Shown one piece after another: positions 27,626-36,099 of a stretch of DNA of 36,099 nt (position 1 is its first letter; each line of letters starts with the position of its first letter). The stretch covers positions 1 through 36,099 of the forward strand of contig JAGXHA010000026.1 of assembly GCA_024636475.1 (NCBI GenBank). Direction: 5' to 3'. Under the pieces are notes generated by a model that was given only the letters and a program-made list of their open reading frames with translations, made no database searches and was not told where the DNA came from. This stretch comes from Roseobacter sp. Lineage in GTDB: Bacteria > Pseudomonadota > Alphaproteobacteria > Rhodobacterales > Rhodobacteraceae. The translations under genes were made by a program, and so were the position numbers.

Positions 27626-29578
27626 TTAACGATTCATGCGGTTTGCGATCAGATCGTCCACGACCTCTGGTTCGGCCAAGGTCGAGATATCGCCAAGCGC
27701 GCCAAAGTCGTTTTCGGCGATCTTGCGCAAGATTCGGCGCATGATCTTGCCCGAGCGGGTTTTCGGCAGGCCGGGGGCCCATTGGATCAAATCAGGCGAG
27801 GCGATTGGGCCGATCTCGTTGCGGACCCAGCTTCGCAGTTCCGTGCGCAATTCATCCGAGGGCTCTTCGCCTGACATCAGTGAGACATAGCAATAGATGC
27901 CCTGGCCCTTGATGTTGTGGGGGTAGCCCACGACCGCGGCTTCAGCGACCTTCGGATGGGCAACCAGTGCGCTTTCGACCTCGGCTGTTCCCATGCGGTG
28001 ACCTGAAACGTTGATCACGTCATCGACGCGGCCGGTAATCCAATAATCGCCGTCTTCGTCGCGGCGGCAACCGTCTCCGGTAAAGTAGTAGCCTTTATAA
28101 TCGCTGAAATACGTCTGCTCAAAGCGTTCGTGATCGCCCCAGACCGTGCGCATCTGACCCGGCCAGCTGTCGGCAATGGAAAGCACTCCGTCAACGCCGT
28201 TGCCTTCAACGACTTCGCCTGAGGTCGGTTCAAGCACGACGGGCTTGATGCCAAAGAACGGTTTCATCGCAGCACCGGGTTTCGTCGCGTGCGCACCGGG
28301 CAGGGGCGTCATCAGGTGACCGCCTGTTTCCGTTTGCCACCACGTGTCGACGATGGGGCAATTGCCCTGACCTACGACCTCGTTGTACCAGTTCCACGCC
28401 TCGGGGTTGATCGGTTCGCCAACGGTGCCCAGCAGTTTCAGGCTGCTCAGGTCGCACTTGTCAACAAATTCGCGGCCCTTGCCCATCAGCGCCCGGATCG
28501 CGGTGGGTGCGGTATAGAATTGGTTGACCTTGTGCTTTTCGCAGATCTGCCAAAAGCGGCTGGCGTCGGGGTAGGTGGGCACGCCCTCAAACATCAGCGT
28601 GGTCGCGCCATTGGCCAGCGGACCATAGACGATATAGCTGTGACCGGTGACCCAGCCCACATCTGCGGTACACCAGTAGATGTCGCCATCGTGGTAATCA
28701 AAGGTAAGCTCGTGGGTCAGCGCCGCATAGACCAGATAGCCGCCGGTGGAATGGACCACGCCCTTGGGCTGGCCGGTAGAGCCGGAGGTATAGAGGATGA
28801 ACAGCGGGTCTTCTGCGTTCATCGCCTCTGGTGCGCAGGTGTCAGCGGCGTCTTCAGCCAACGCCTTGTAGTCGAAATCGCGGCCTTCGGTCCATGTTGT
28901 CTGACCGCCGGTGCGCTTGACTACCAAACATTTCACGCTGTCAGAGCAATGCAAAAGTGCCTGATCCGCGTTGGATTTCAGCGGCGTCGCCTTTCCCCCG
29001 CGCGGTGCGTAGTCTGCGGTAATCACGACCTTTGCCTCTGAGCCGTTGACGCGGGACGCCAAAGCGTCTGGGGAAAAGCCTGCAAAAACAATCGAATGGA
29101 TCGCACCGATCCGCGCACAGGCCAGCATGGCATAGGCGGCCTCGGGGATCATCGGCATGTAGATCACAACCCGGTCGCTTTTGCCTACGCCAAGATCGCG
29201 CAGGATGTTGGCCATCTTGCAGGTCTGAGTGTGCAATTCTTTGTAAGTGATGTGCTGTGCTGCCTCATCCGGGCTATCGGGCTCCCAGATGATTGCGGTC
29301 TGGTCGCCACGGGTTTCAAGATGGCGGTCGATGCAATTGGCGCTGACGTTCAATTCGCCATCGGCAAACCAGTTGATCTTGACCTGACCAAATGTGAAAT
29401 CTACATCCTTGACTGTCGTAAAAGGTTTCATCCAGTCAATGCGCTGCGCATGGTCGCGCCAGAACCCGTCTGCATCCTTGATTGAAGACGCGTACATCGC
29501 ATCATATTTGGCGGCGTCAATATGGGCACCCGCGGCCATCTTTTCGGATGGTGGATAGGTCTTTGCGGCGTCGGACAT
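27626..29578 (-). CDS. acs: Acetyl-CoA synthetase, AMP-forming
   Basis: 650 residues from ATG 29578, behind GAGGGAGGA. It activates acetate to acetyl-CoA through acetyl-AMP. The adenylate-forming P-loop is [11 protein letters not shown], followed by [15 protein letters not shown] and [10 protein letters not shown]; the hinge and C-terminal domain include [19 protein letters not shown] and [19 protein letters not shown]. The catalytic lysine that is the known acetylation site is K611 in [11 protein letters not shown], at almost the same number as in E. coli. The gene is monocistronic, divergent from the TRAP operon. Two TGTAAAT-type repeats lie in the shared upstream region. Confidence 0.97.
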   Translation of the reverse strand: MSDAAKTYPPSEKMAAGAHIDAAKYDAMYASSIKDADGFWRDHAQRIDWMKPFTTVKDVDFTFGQVKINWFADGELNVSANCIDRHLETRGDQTAIIWEPDSPDEAAQHITYKELHTQTCKMANILRDLGVGKSDRVVIYMPMIPEAAYAMLACARIGAIHSIVFAGFSPDALASRVNGSEAKVVITADYAPRGGKATPLKSNADQALLHCSDSVKCLVVKRTGGQTTWTEGRDFDYKALAEDAADTCAPEAMNAEDPLFILYTSGSTGQPKGVVHSTGGYLVYAALTHELTFDYHDGDIYWCTADVGWVTGHSYIVYGPLANGATTLMFEGVPTYPDASRFWQICEKHKVNQFYTAPTAIRALMGKGREFVDKCDLSSLKLLGTVGEPINPEAWNWYNEVVGQGNCPIVDTWWQTETGGHLMTPLPGAHATKPGAAMKPFFGIKPVVLEPTSGEVVEGNGVDGVLSIADSWPGQMRTVWGDHERFEQTYFSDYKGYYFTGDGCRRDEDGDYWITGRVDDVINVSGHRMGTAEVESALVAHPKVAEAAVVGYPHNIKGQGIYCYVSLMSGEEPSDELRTELRSWVRNEIGPIASPDLIQWAPGLPKTRSGKIMRRILRKIAENDFGALGDISTLAEPEVVDDLIANRMNR

Positions 29579-29965
29579 TGGTTCCTCCCTCAGAGTTCTG
29601 ATCATGTAACTGGCCGTCCGGTGCCCGCAGGCTGTCCGGCCCTCCCTCGGCGGATCATAGCGTCAATTGAAAAGAAAGGAATAAGCATCTGGAAAGGCAG
29701 TCTTTGCCTGTAAATATTTTTCCGAAATCTGTCACTGTTTGTAAATTTTTCACATAGTCGCATAATTTTATTTGCTTTTGCCGCTTATTACATGTCAACG
29801 GCGATCACTGGGTGCAGCCCCTTGCTTCTCTGGCTTTCAAATATCCTCGCCGAAGGCAGTCCGCGCGCCCGGCCTGGCTGTGTCTTCTGGGGTTGGCAGG
29901 ACTGTTGTTGCGGGCTAGTCTTACGGCAAGCGGAGCAAAAATGTCCGCAACTAGGGAGAGATTAC
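29579..29965. promoter_or_regulatory. acs/dctP divergent upstream region with two TGTAAAT direct repeats
   Basis: No gene is seen in these 387 bases. The stretch 29,700-29,790 is markedly AT-rich and holds TGTAAATATTTTTC (29709-29722) and TGTAAATTTTTC (29740-29751), whose starts are 31 bases apart, three helical turns. They could be binding sites for a regulator of acetate or dicarboxylate use. The part nearer dctP shows nothing I can name. Confidence 0.4.
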
Positions 29966-30982
29966 ATGAAAAATATGATGAACGGCGCAGCTGTCTGCGC
30001 AATTTCTTTGGCATTTGCGTCGCAAGCTGCCGCGACAGAATGGAACGCATCGGTCTGGGGCAAGCGCCGCGCCTTTACCGAGCATGTCGAAAAAATCGCC
30101 GAGCTGGTATCCGAAAAAACCGGTGGCGAATTCACCATCAACGTCAGCTATGGCGGCCTGTCCAAGAACACTGACAACCTTGATGGCATTTCCATCGGCG
30201 CGTTCGAGATGGCTCAGTTTTGCGCCGGCTACCACGCCGACAAAAACCGCGCGATCACAGTGCTTGAGTTGCCATTCCTGGGCGTTGACACCCTGAAAGA
30301 GGAAGTCGCCGTATCGCGCGCCGTTTATGCGCATCCTGCCGTGGCCAAAGAGATGGCACAGTGGAACGCCAGAATGCTGATGACGTCGCCGATGCCGCAA
30401 TACAACCTTGTCGGAACAGGCGAGCCGCGCGACACTCTTGACAAGTTCGAGGGCATGCGTGTGCGCGCCACAGGCGGTCTGGGCAAAGCATTCGAAGCAG
30501 TGGGGGGCGTGCCTACATCCGTGACCTCGTCCGAAGCGTATAACGCGATGGAATCCGGTGTTGTGGATACGGTCGCTTTCGCACAGCATGCGCATCTTAG
30601 CTTTGGGACGATCAACAAGGCGGATTGGTGGACAGCGAACCTGAACCCTGGCACCGTGAACTGCCCTGTTGTCGTGAACATCGACGCCTATGATGCCCTA
30701 TCGGATGCCGAGAAAACCGCGCTCGACAGCTCGGTCGACGAGGCGCTTGATCACTACCTTGCCAACTATGCCGAACTGCTGGCACGTTGGGATTCGGTTC
30801 TGGCAGAAAAAGGCGTTGAAAAAGTCATGTTTACACCAGAAGTCATCGCTGAATTCAAAACCAAGGCTGCCGATCCTGCCCGTGAAGAGTGGATCAAGGA
30901 CATGGAAGCCCAAGGTATTCCGGGTCAGGAATTGTATGACCTTGTGGTAACCACTTTGGAAAAAGAACGCGCCTCGAACTAA
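29966..30982 (+). CDS. dctP: TRAP transporter substrate-binding protein, DctP family
   Basis: 338 residues from ATG 29966, behind GGGAGAG, with a signal peptide (MMNGAAVCAISLAFASQAAA). The periplasmic domain has the DctP pattern: FTEHVEKIAELVSEKTGGEF, then NLDGISIGAFEMAQF and the arginine motif GMRVRATGG, whose arginine normally holds the substrate carboxylate. VTSSEAYNAMESGVVDTV and ANLNPGTVNCPVVVN follow. This points to an organic acid substrate, but which one is not clear. The first gene of a dctPQM operon, separated from the permease genes by a hairpin. Confidence 0.92.
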   Translation: MKNMMNGAAVCAISLAFASQAAATEWNASVWGKRRAFTEHVEKIAELVSEKTGGEFTINVSYGGLSKNTDNLDGISIGAFEMAQFCAGYHADKNRAITVLELPFLGVDTLKEEVAVSRAVYAHPAVAKEMAQWNARMLMTSPMPQYNLVGTGEPRDTLDKFEGMRVRATGGLGKAFEAVGGVPTSVTSSEAYNAMESGVVDTVAFAQHAHLSFGTINKADWWTANLNPGTVNCPVVVNIDAYDALSDAEKTALDSSVDEALDHYLANYAELLARWDSVLAEKGVEKVMFTPEVIAEFKTKAADPAREEWIKDMEAQGIPGQELYDLVVTTLEKERASN

Positions 30983-30990
30983 GGCGTTTC

Positions 30991-31021
30991 AAAGGGCTGT
31001 GCATAAGCGCGGCCCTTTTTT
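30991..31021 (+). terminator. Stem-loop between dctP and dctQ
   Basis: AAAGGGCTGTGC (30991-31002) pairs with GCGCGGCCCTTT (31007-31018) over 12 positions, two of them G-U, around an ATAA tetraloop, followed by TTTTTT. It looks like a true terminator yet lies inside the operon, so it is likely leaky and keeps dctP expression above dctQM. Confidence 0.82.
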
Positions 31022-31056
31022 CATTTTTTACTCCCTCTTCTTGAAAGGATAGTGTC

Positions 31057-31686
31057 ATGGCCGGATCTTCCGCCGTGCTTGAAGATGGCAGCTTGCTAAG
31101 CCGCCTCGACAAAGCTTTGCTGCGGCTCGAGACTGCCTTTGCGCTGGTTTCCGGTATTGCGGTTTTCATGCTGATGGTGCTGGCCGTGTGGTCGGTGGGC
31201 GGGCGCAAGTTTTTCGCGAGCCCTTTGGCGGGCTACGTGGACTGGATCGAGTCTGCCATGCCGCTGATTGCGATCATGGGGGTTTCGTACACCCAGCGAA
31301 ACGGCGGTCACGTGCGCATGGACATCCTGATCGGCCAACTCAAGGGCCGTGCCCTGTGGGCAGCCGAGACATTTTCAGTGGTGTTGATCTTTATCCTGAT
31401 GGTGGCGCTGATCTGGGGCTCATGGGCGCATTTCCAGCGCAGTTTTGATTTTTCTTCACCGCTCTGGAGCCGAGACAGCTCGATCGATATCGGCCTGCCG
31501 ATCTGGCCTGCCAAACTGATCGTACCACTTGCCTTTGGCGTGCTGGCTTTGCGTTTGTTGCTGCAGATCTGGGGCTACGGGCGTGCGTGTATTTTGGGGC
31601 TGGAACGCCCAATCGCTGTGCCGTTGGTACAATCGGCCGCCGAGCAGGCAATGGCCGAAGCTGAACATCTTGATGGGCGGGACTGA
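31057..31686 (+). CDS. dctQ: TRAP transporter small permease, DctQ family
   Basis: 209 residues from ATG 31057, with GAAAGGA upstream. Four hydrophobic segments are visible: LVSGIAVFMLMVLAVW, then YVDWIESAMPLIAIMGVSY (with the family's E-x-x-x-P), VVLIFILMVALIWGSW and LIVPLAFGVLALRLLLQIWG. The stretch NGGHVRMDIL is typical of DctQ proteins. It forms the small inner-membrane subunit partnering DctM. It ends two bases before dctM, so the two are co-translated. The tail of about 35 residues after the last segment is hydrophilic. Confidence 0.9.
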   Translation: MAGSSAVLEDGSLLSRLDKALLRLETAFALVSGIAVFMLMVLAVWSVGGRKFFASPLAGYVDWIESAMPLIAIMGVSYTQRNGGHVRMDILIGQLKGRALWAAETFSVVLIFILMVALIWGSWAHFQRSFDFSSPLWSRDSSIDIGLPIWPAKLIVPLAFGVLALRLLLQIWGYGRACILGLERPIAVPLVQSAAEQAMAEAEHLDGRD

Positions 31687-31688
31687 AT

Positions 31689-33089
31689 ATGGATCCAATT
31701 GATATCGGCCTTTGGGTCTCGGGCGGCATGCTGCTTATGGTGGTGCTTGGCATGCGTGTGGCCTTTGCCGCAGCCATGGCGGGGCTGGTTGGCCTTGTGT
31801 GGATTTTCTGGGCCAAGAAGGGCATGCAATGGTCCGAACTGGACTGGGCGCTGACCGTTGCGATCAAAACAGCGGGGCAGGTCCCCCATTCCAAAGTATC
31901 TAGCCAAACCCTTAGCTTGATCCCGACGTTCATCCTGATTGGTTTTCTGGCCTATTACGCAGGCCTGACACGGGCGCTGTTTGAGGCCGCAAAACGCTGG
32001 ATCGCATGGCTGCCGGGGGGGTTGGCCGTATCAACCGTGTTTGCGACAGCGGGGTTTGCTGCGGTGTCCGGTGCGTCGGTCGCAACGGCTGCGGTGTTTG
32101 CGCGGATTGCCATTCCTGAAATGCTGGCAATTGGCTATAACAAGAAATTCGCAGCAGGCGTCGTGGCTGCTGGCGGCACGCTCGCTTCGCTTATTCCGCC
32201 CTCTGCGATTTTGGTGATTTACGCAATCATCGTTGAACAAGATGTTGGCAAATTGCTGTTGGCAGGCTTCATTCCAGGCGCATTTTCAGCAATCATCTAT
32301 GCGATTCTAATCGTGGGCATCGCGACAATCTGGAAGAATGTCGGCCCTCCGGTCGGCGGCTTTACGTGGAGGCAGCGCTTTGAATCCCTGCCTGCCGCTT
32401 TGCCGATCTTTGCGGTTGTGATCATCATCATCTTCTTTGTGTACAACCCTTTTGGCGACGCATGGGGCACCCCTACCGAAGGCGGGGCCGTTGGCGCGTT
32501 CATCGTCTTCCTGATGGCGCTGTACCGCGGGATGCGGTGGCGCGAGTTGAAGGACGCGCTTTTGGAAACGGCCAAGCTGACGGTGATGATCTTCACCATC
32601 ATCTGGGGCGTTTTGATCTATGTGCGTTTCTTAGGCTTTGCCGATCTGCCTGGTGCCTTTGCCGACTGGATTTCCGGGCTTGAGGCGTCACCGACGTTGA
32701 TCTTGGTCTGCATCCTGTTGGCCTATGCCGTTTTGGGCATGTTTATGGACGCCATCGGAATGCTGCTTTTGACACTCCCTGTGGTCTATCCTGCCGTTAT
32801 GGCGTTGAATGGAGGAGAGTTCGTATCCGCAGCAGATTCCGCCTTTGGGATGTCCGGCCCGATGTGTGCCATCTGGTTCGGCATCTTGGTGGTCAAAATG
32901 GCTGAGTTCTGTCTGATCACGCCCCCCATCGGTCTGAATTGCTTTGTCGTGGCGGGCGTACGCCCCGATCTGAGCGTTCAGGATGTGTTCAAGGGCGTGA
33001 TGCCGTTCTTTGTGGCTGATGCTGTCACTATCGCGCTTTTGGTTAGCTTTCCGGCCATTGTGCTTTGGCTGCCGTCACTCGCTGGCTGA
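31689..33089 (+). CDS. dctM: TRAP transporter large permease, DctM family
   Basis: 466 residues with about 12-13 hydrophobic segments, the ion-coupled channel of the TRAP importer. Family landmarks are LIPTFILIGFLAYYAGLTRALFEA cut into its helix, VSGASVATAAVFARIAIPEM, AAGGTLASLIPPSAILVIYA, GMFMDAIGMLLLTLPVVYP and EFCLITPPIGLNCFVVAG. The start ATG 31689 is two bases after the dctQ stop. Its last 15 bases overlap the 3' end of the convergent AI-2E family gene, so no terminator lies between them. Confidence 0.93.
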   Translation: MDPIDIGLWVSGGMLLMVVLGMRVAFAAAMAGLVGLVWIFWAKKGMQWSELDWALTVAIKTAGQVPHSKVSSQTLSLIPTFILIGFLAYYAGLTRALFEAAKRWIAWLPGGLAVSTVFATAGFAAVSGASVATAAVFARIAIPEMLAIGYNKKFAAGVVAAGGTLASLIPPSAILVIYAIIVEQDVGKLLLAGFIPGAFSAIIYAILIVGIATIWKNVGPPVGGFTWRQRFESLPAALPIFAVVIIIIFFVYNPFGDAWGTPTEGGAVGAFIVFLMALYRGMRWRELKDALLETAKLTVMIFTIIWGVLIYVRFLGFADLPGAFADWISGLEASPTLILVCILLAYAVLGMFMDAIGMLLLTLPVVYPAVMALNGGEFVSAADSAFGMSGPMCAIWFGILVVKMAEFCLITPPIGLNCFVVAGVRPDLSVQDVFKGVMPFFVADAVTIALLVSFPAIVLWLPSLAG

Positions 33090-34181
33090 CGTCTGGGGCA
33101 CCTTCACATCATCGGGTCTGACCTTTTCAGCGGACAGGAAATTCCCGATGGTGTGTAACGGCTCAAAGTTCTCGCAGATCACTTTGAAAACGACAAGAAA
33201 CGGCACGGCAACCAAGGCACCGGCAATGCCCCATAGCCATCCCCAGAAGACCACAGTCAAGAACACCGCTACGGTGTTCATCTCTAGTCTGCGGCCCACC
33301 AGCCAAGGGGTGACAAACTGGCCCTCAAGCATCGTCAAGGCAAGATACCCCAACGGGGCCAGCAAGGCGTAGCCAAGACTGTCAAAGGTCACGATTGAAA
33401 AACCTGTGACCAAAAGAACCCCGCCAAACCCACCGATATAAGGAAGGAAATTGAACATGAACGCGGCGATGCCCCAGATGTAAGCTGAGGGCAGGCCCAA
33501 CACCGTCAGATAAAGCCCCACGCAAATGCCAAGTCCGGCGTTGATCGAGGTGATCGTCAGCAGATAGCGCGACACGCGTTTTTCAACGTCATAGACCGTT
33601 TGCAGCGCGCGCTTTTTCCCAGTCATCGTCGGCATGGACTGCACCAGCTTGAGGTAAAACATCTCGCCAGAAGATAGCAAAAACAGCGCGAGGATCAGGA
33701 TCACAACCAGCGATGCCCCGGTTTTGCTGACCGTATCCATCGCAATATCCAGCAATCCGGGTTGACGTACCACGACCTCTTGCTGGGGGGCGGCACCACC
33801 ATTGCCAAGTTTCTCGACCTCGTCACTGGCCGAGCGCATCGTCTCGACCGCGTCGCTGACACCGCTCAGCTTTCGTTGGATCTCCATCCCCATCTGCGGG
33901 ATTTTATCGCCCCAAAGTGCCACGGTCCCGGCGGACAGCAAAACAACCGCTAAAATCACCAAGGCAGTTGCGGAGACAAGCATGAACCCCGAAACGGCAT
34001 GTGGCACCCCGATCCGGTATAGCGCGCGCCCGACTGGACTAAGGGTCAGGGCAAGCAAAAACCCCAGCAAGATGGGCAAAATCAGATCTTTGGCGAAATA
34101 AGCTGTGACAAACAAAGAAATTAATACCAGCATCTGCAAAGAGCGCCGGATCGAGGGAAGGTGTTCCACGCAAAGCTCCAT
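33075..34181 (-). CDS. AI-2E family (PerM/TqsA-like) membrane protein
   Basis: 368 residues. Inner-membrane protein of the AI-2E exporter family (PF01594) with about 8 hydrophobic segments and a cytoplasmic or periplasmic loop at residues 95-150. Typical pieces are LPILLGFLLALTLSPVGRAL, then LPSAYIWGIAAFMFNFLPYIGGFGG cut in its helix, and LEGQFVTPWLVGRRLEMN with VVFWGWLWGIAGALVAVPFL. Members export autoinducer-2 or act as sodium/proton antiporters; substrate here unknown. No clear ribosome site before ATG 34181. The last 15 bases overlap dctM on the other strand. Confidence 0.88.
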   Translation of the reverse strand: MELCVEHLPSIRRSLQMLVLISLFVTAYFAKDLILPILLGFLLALTLSPVGRALYRIGVPHAVSGFMLVSATALVILAVVLLSAGTVALWGDKIPQMGMEIQRKLSGVSDAVETMRSASDEVEKLGNGGAAPQQEVVVRQPGLLDIAMDTVSKTGASLVVILILALFLLSSGEMFYLKLVQSMPTMTGKKRALQTVYDVEKRVSRYLLTITSINAGLGICVGLYLTVLGLPSAYIWGIAAFMFNFLPYIGGFGGVLLVTGFSIVTFDSLGYALLAPLGYLALTMLEGQFVTPWLVGRRLEMNTVAVFLTVVFWGWLWGIAGALVAVPFLVVFKVICENFEPLHTIGNFLSAEKVRPDDVKVPQTSASE

Positions 34182-34327
34182 GCATTCGGATAACGGACTG
34201 AACGCGCGAACTGCCAGAAAGGTTCACGGTGTTGTAAGAGTTTTCTGCCAACGCAGCCAAAACCCGCTCGCGGTGCCGCGTGAACTGTGTTGATCTGTTG
34301 CAAACACATTGGACGGAGACTTCAACA

Positions 34328-35782
34328 ATGACCCTCACTCCCCTCGGCCTTGACCCAACGCTTTGTTTCATTGGAGGGGCTTGGGTTCGCTCATCGGCGT
34401 CCACATGTCTGGCTTTGATCAACCCGTCAGATGGATCAGCGCTATGCGAGATTGCGTGCGGCTCCGAAAACGATGTGGACCGCGCGGTTCAAGCCGCAAC
34501 TTCTGCCTTGCAAGGTGAATGGGGCAAGGCCACCGCCGCCGAGCGGGGGCGTGTGTTGGCAAAGATCGGGCAGGGTGTGTTGGCCAATGTCGAAGAGTTG
34601 ACCCAGCTGGAAGCAATGGACGTTGGCAAGCCGCTCAAGCAGGCCCGCGCCGATGTGATCGCACTTGCGCGGTACATGGAGTTTTACGCGGGTGCCTGTG
34701 ACAAGGTGCATGGCGAAACGATCCCCTATCTTGAGGGGTATACCGTTTACACCTTGCGCGAACCGCACGGGGTCACGGGGCATATCATCCCGTGGAACTA
34801 TCCGATGCAGATCATTGGGCGTTCTGTCGGTGCGGCTTTGGCGATGGGCAATGCCACCGTCTTGAAACCCGCAGAGGAGGCGTGCCTGACCGCACTCGCC
34901 TTTGCGGAAATTGCGCGCCGGGCCGGGCTGCCTGACGGAGCCTTGAATGTGGTGCCGGGACTGGGAGCCGAGGCAGGGGCCGCATTGACGCGCCATCCCG
35001 GTGTGCATCATGTGAGCTTCACGGGGTCCGTTGGTGTGGGTAAGCTTATTCAGGAAACCACAGCGCGCAACGTGGTGCCCGTCACGCTTGAGCTGGGGGG
35101 GAAGTCGCCGCAACTGGTTTTTGATGATGCCGACATCGACGCTGCTTTGCCGTTTTTGGTCAATGCGGGCATTCAAAACGCTGGCCAGACCTGCTCGGCG
35201 GCATCGCGTATTCTGGTACAGCGCGGCGTCTACGCCCGTGTCGTTGCACAGATGGGCAAACGCTATGACGGGTTCCGCGTCGGACCTGCTTTGGAGGATC
35301 TGGATCTGGGCCCCCTGATCTCGGCGCGTCAAAAATCCATCGTTGAGGGGTATCTGGCGCAGGCAGACGGTCTTGAGGTCGTCGGTAAGGGCCGCATCGT
35401 CGCGGATGCCCCCACAAACGGTGCCTATGTCGCGCCAACGCTTTTTGCAGGCGTTCGCGCGGATCACGTTCTGGCGCAGGAAGAGATCTTCGGCCCCGTT
35501 CAGGTCATCATCCCGTTTGATACAGAAGAAGAAGCAGTTCAGATCGCCAATGGCACCGACTTTGGCCTGGTGGCTGCGGTGTGGTCGCAAAACGGTGCGC
35601 GCCAGATGCGGCTGGCCAAGCAGTTGCGCGCAGGGCAGGTTTTCTTGAACAACTATGGTGCCGGGGGTGGTGTGGAGCTGCCCTTCGGGGGGACGGGTCT
35701 GTCAGGGCACGGCCGCGAAAAGGGCTTTGAGGCGCTGTACGGGTTTTCCACGCTCAAGACCGTTGCCGCATTCCACGGGTAG
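34328..35782 (+). CDS. NAD(P)-dependent aldehyde dehydrogenase
   Basis: 484 residues from ATG 34328, behind GGACGGAG; the open frame extends upstream but without a credible start. All catalytic residues are present: N157 in PWNYP, K180 in VLKPAE, the general base E255 in LELGGKSP and the nucleophile C289 in GQTCSA, with the cofactor loop FTGSVGVGK (231-239). The C-terminus (GAGGGVELPFGGTGLSGHGREK) resembles broad-specificity and betaine-aldehyde-type members. Substrate cannot be told. The gene is divergent from the AI-2E family gene and a cobalamin riboswitch starts about 50 bases after its stop. Confidence 0.92.
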   Translation: MTLTPLGLDPTLCFIGGAWVRSSASTCLALINPSDGSALCEIACGSENDVDRAVQAATSALQGEWGKATAAERGRVLAKIGQGVLANVEELTQLEAMDVGKPLKQARADVIALARYMEFYAGACDKVHGETIPYLEGYTVYTLREPHGVTGHIIPWNYPMQIIGRSVGAALAMGNATVLKPAEEACLTALAFAEIARRAGLPDGALNVVPGLGAEAGAALTRHPGVHHVSFTGSVGVGKLIQETTARNVVPVTLELGGKSPQLVFDDADIDAALPFLVNAGIQNAGQTCSAASRILVQRGVYARVVAQMGKRYDGFRVGPALEDLDLGPLISARQKSIVEGYLAQADGLEVVGKGRIVADAPTNGAYVAPTLFAGVRADHVLAQEEIFGPVQVIIPFDTEEEAVQIANGTDFGLVAAVWSQNGARQMRLAKQLRAGQVFLNNYGAGGGVELPFGGTGLSGHGREKGFEALYGFSTLKTVAAFHG

Positions 35783-35835
35783 AAAATAGTCAAGATAACG
35801 CTTCACAAATGCTGCGACGAGATGTAGCAACAGAC

Positions 35836-36019
35836 TCACTTTGGTCCGGGCGGTTCGCCGGTCGGATAATAGGGAATGTGGTGCGGCTTTTGGCCAATTC
35901 CACAACTGCCCCCGCAACTGTAGGCGGCGAGCGACACCGGTATAAACCACTGTCATGCATGCATGATGGGAAGGTCCGGTTCAGCTTTGACCCGCAAGTC
36001 AGGAGACCTGCCAAAGTGA
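35836..36019 (+). promoter_or_regulatory. Cobalamin (B12) riboswitch
   Basis: The conserved cobalamin aptamer elements appear in order: GGATAATAGGGAA (35863-35875), then ACTGCCCCCGCAACTGTA (35904-35921), GGCG-GAG, ACCACTG (B12-box-like), ATGGGAAGG (35966-35974) and CCGCAAGTCAGGAGACCTGCC cut at 35992-36012. The closing P1 helix is perfect: TCACTTTGG (35836-35844) with CCAAAGTGA (36011-36019). It should shut off the downstream gene when adenosylcobalamin is abundant. That gene starts after the window end; B12 synthesis, uptake or B12-independent isoenzymes are the usual targets. The 80 bases after it include GCGGA/TCCGC and other short stems that may be the expression platform. Confidence 0.96.
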
Positions 36020-36099
36020 TCACCCTGTTCAGGGCGCGAGGGGCGCTTTGGCTGCGGATACTCCGCTGTGGTGGCTTCACCGTCTGCGGGGGGCATCCG

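Noticed and set aside
34442..35590. 382-codon open frame on the minus strand
   Set aside because: Shadow of the aldehyde dehydrogenase gene, whose catalytic residues are all present on the plus strand.

Overview
The window looks like chromosome from an alphaproteobacterium of the Rhodobacterales (roseobacter group). The basis is the mix of genes: an FrcB/C/A-type sugar importer with a divergent ROK repressor, a DctPQM TRAP importer beside acs, acnA divergent from a DUF1223 gene, a tamA-tamB pair, an alphaproteobacterial FliG and a cobalamin riboswitch. Genus is not resolved; the assignment rests on recognised protein families, not on a search.

Left part (1-10,025) is accessory or decaying DNA around one intact operon. 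It opens with the 3' part of an IS110-family transposase and its structured non-coding end, then an IS66 transposase remnant. An intact sugar ABC importer (frcR / frcB-frcC-frcA) follows, without the fructokinase gene that often accompanies it. Next come a gene-poor stretch, an orphan DUF411 gene (minus strand), and a low-GC cassette of three unrecognised genes. That cassette is driven by a promoter buried in a perfect 16-bp inverted repeat and closed by a strong hairpin. A small zinc-ribbon gene and a 26-bp copy of the 3' end of a tRNA (Leu type), probably an attachment-site scar, follow. The section ends with a sensor kinase pseudogene whose GAF domain is joined out of frame to the end of its ATPase domain.

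Right part (10,158-35,782) is mostly housekeeping. In order: DMT exporter (-), PLP trans-sulfuration enzyme (-), purB (+), two small secreted proteins sharing an identically spaced C-X12-C module (+), fliG (+), LpxL-like acyltransferase (+), DUF1223 protein (-), acnA (+), tamA-tamB (+), flavin reductase (-), acs (-), TRAP dctP-dctQ-dctM (+), AI-2E family permease (-) and an aldehyde dehydrogenase (+). A perfect FNR-type box lies between DUF1223 and acnA.

The window closes with a nearly textbook cobalamin riboswitch (35,836-36,019) whose regulated gene lies beyond the end.

The genes fit a heterotroph taking up sugars and organic acids (Frc, TRAP) and feeding acetyl-CoA and the TCA cycle (Acs, AcnA), with outer-membrane biogenesis (TamAB, LpxL-like). 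The least explained part is the three-gene cassette at 6,933-8,393 with its operator, between mobile-element debris and the tRNA scar.
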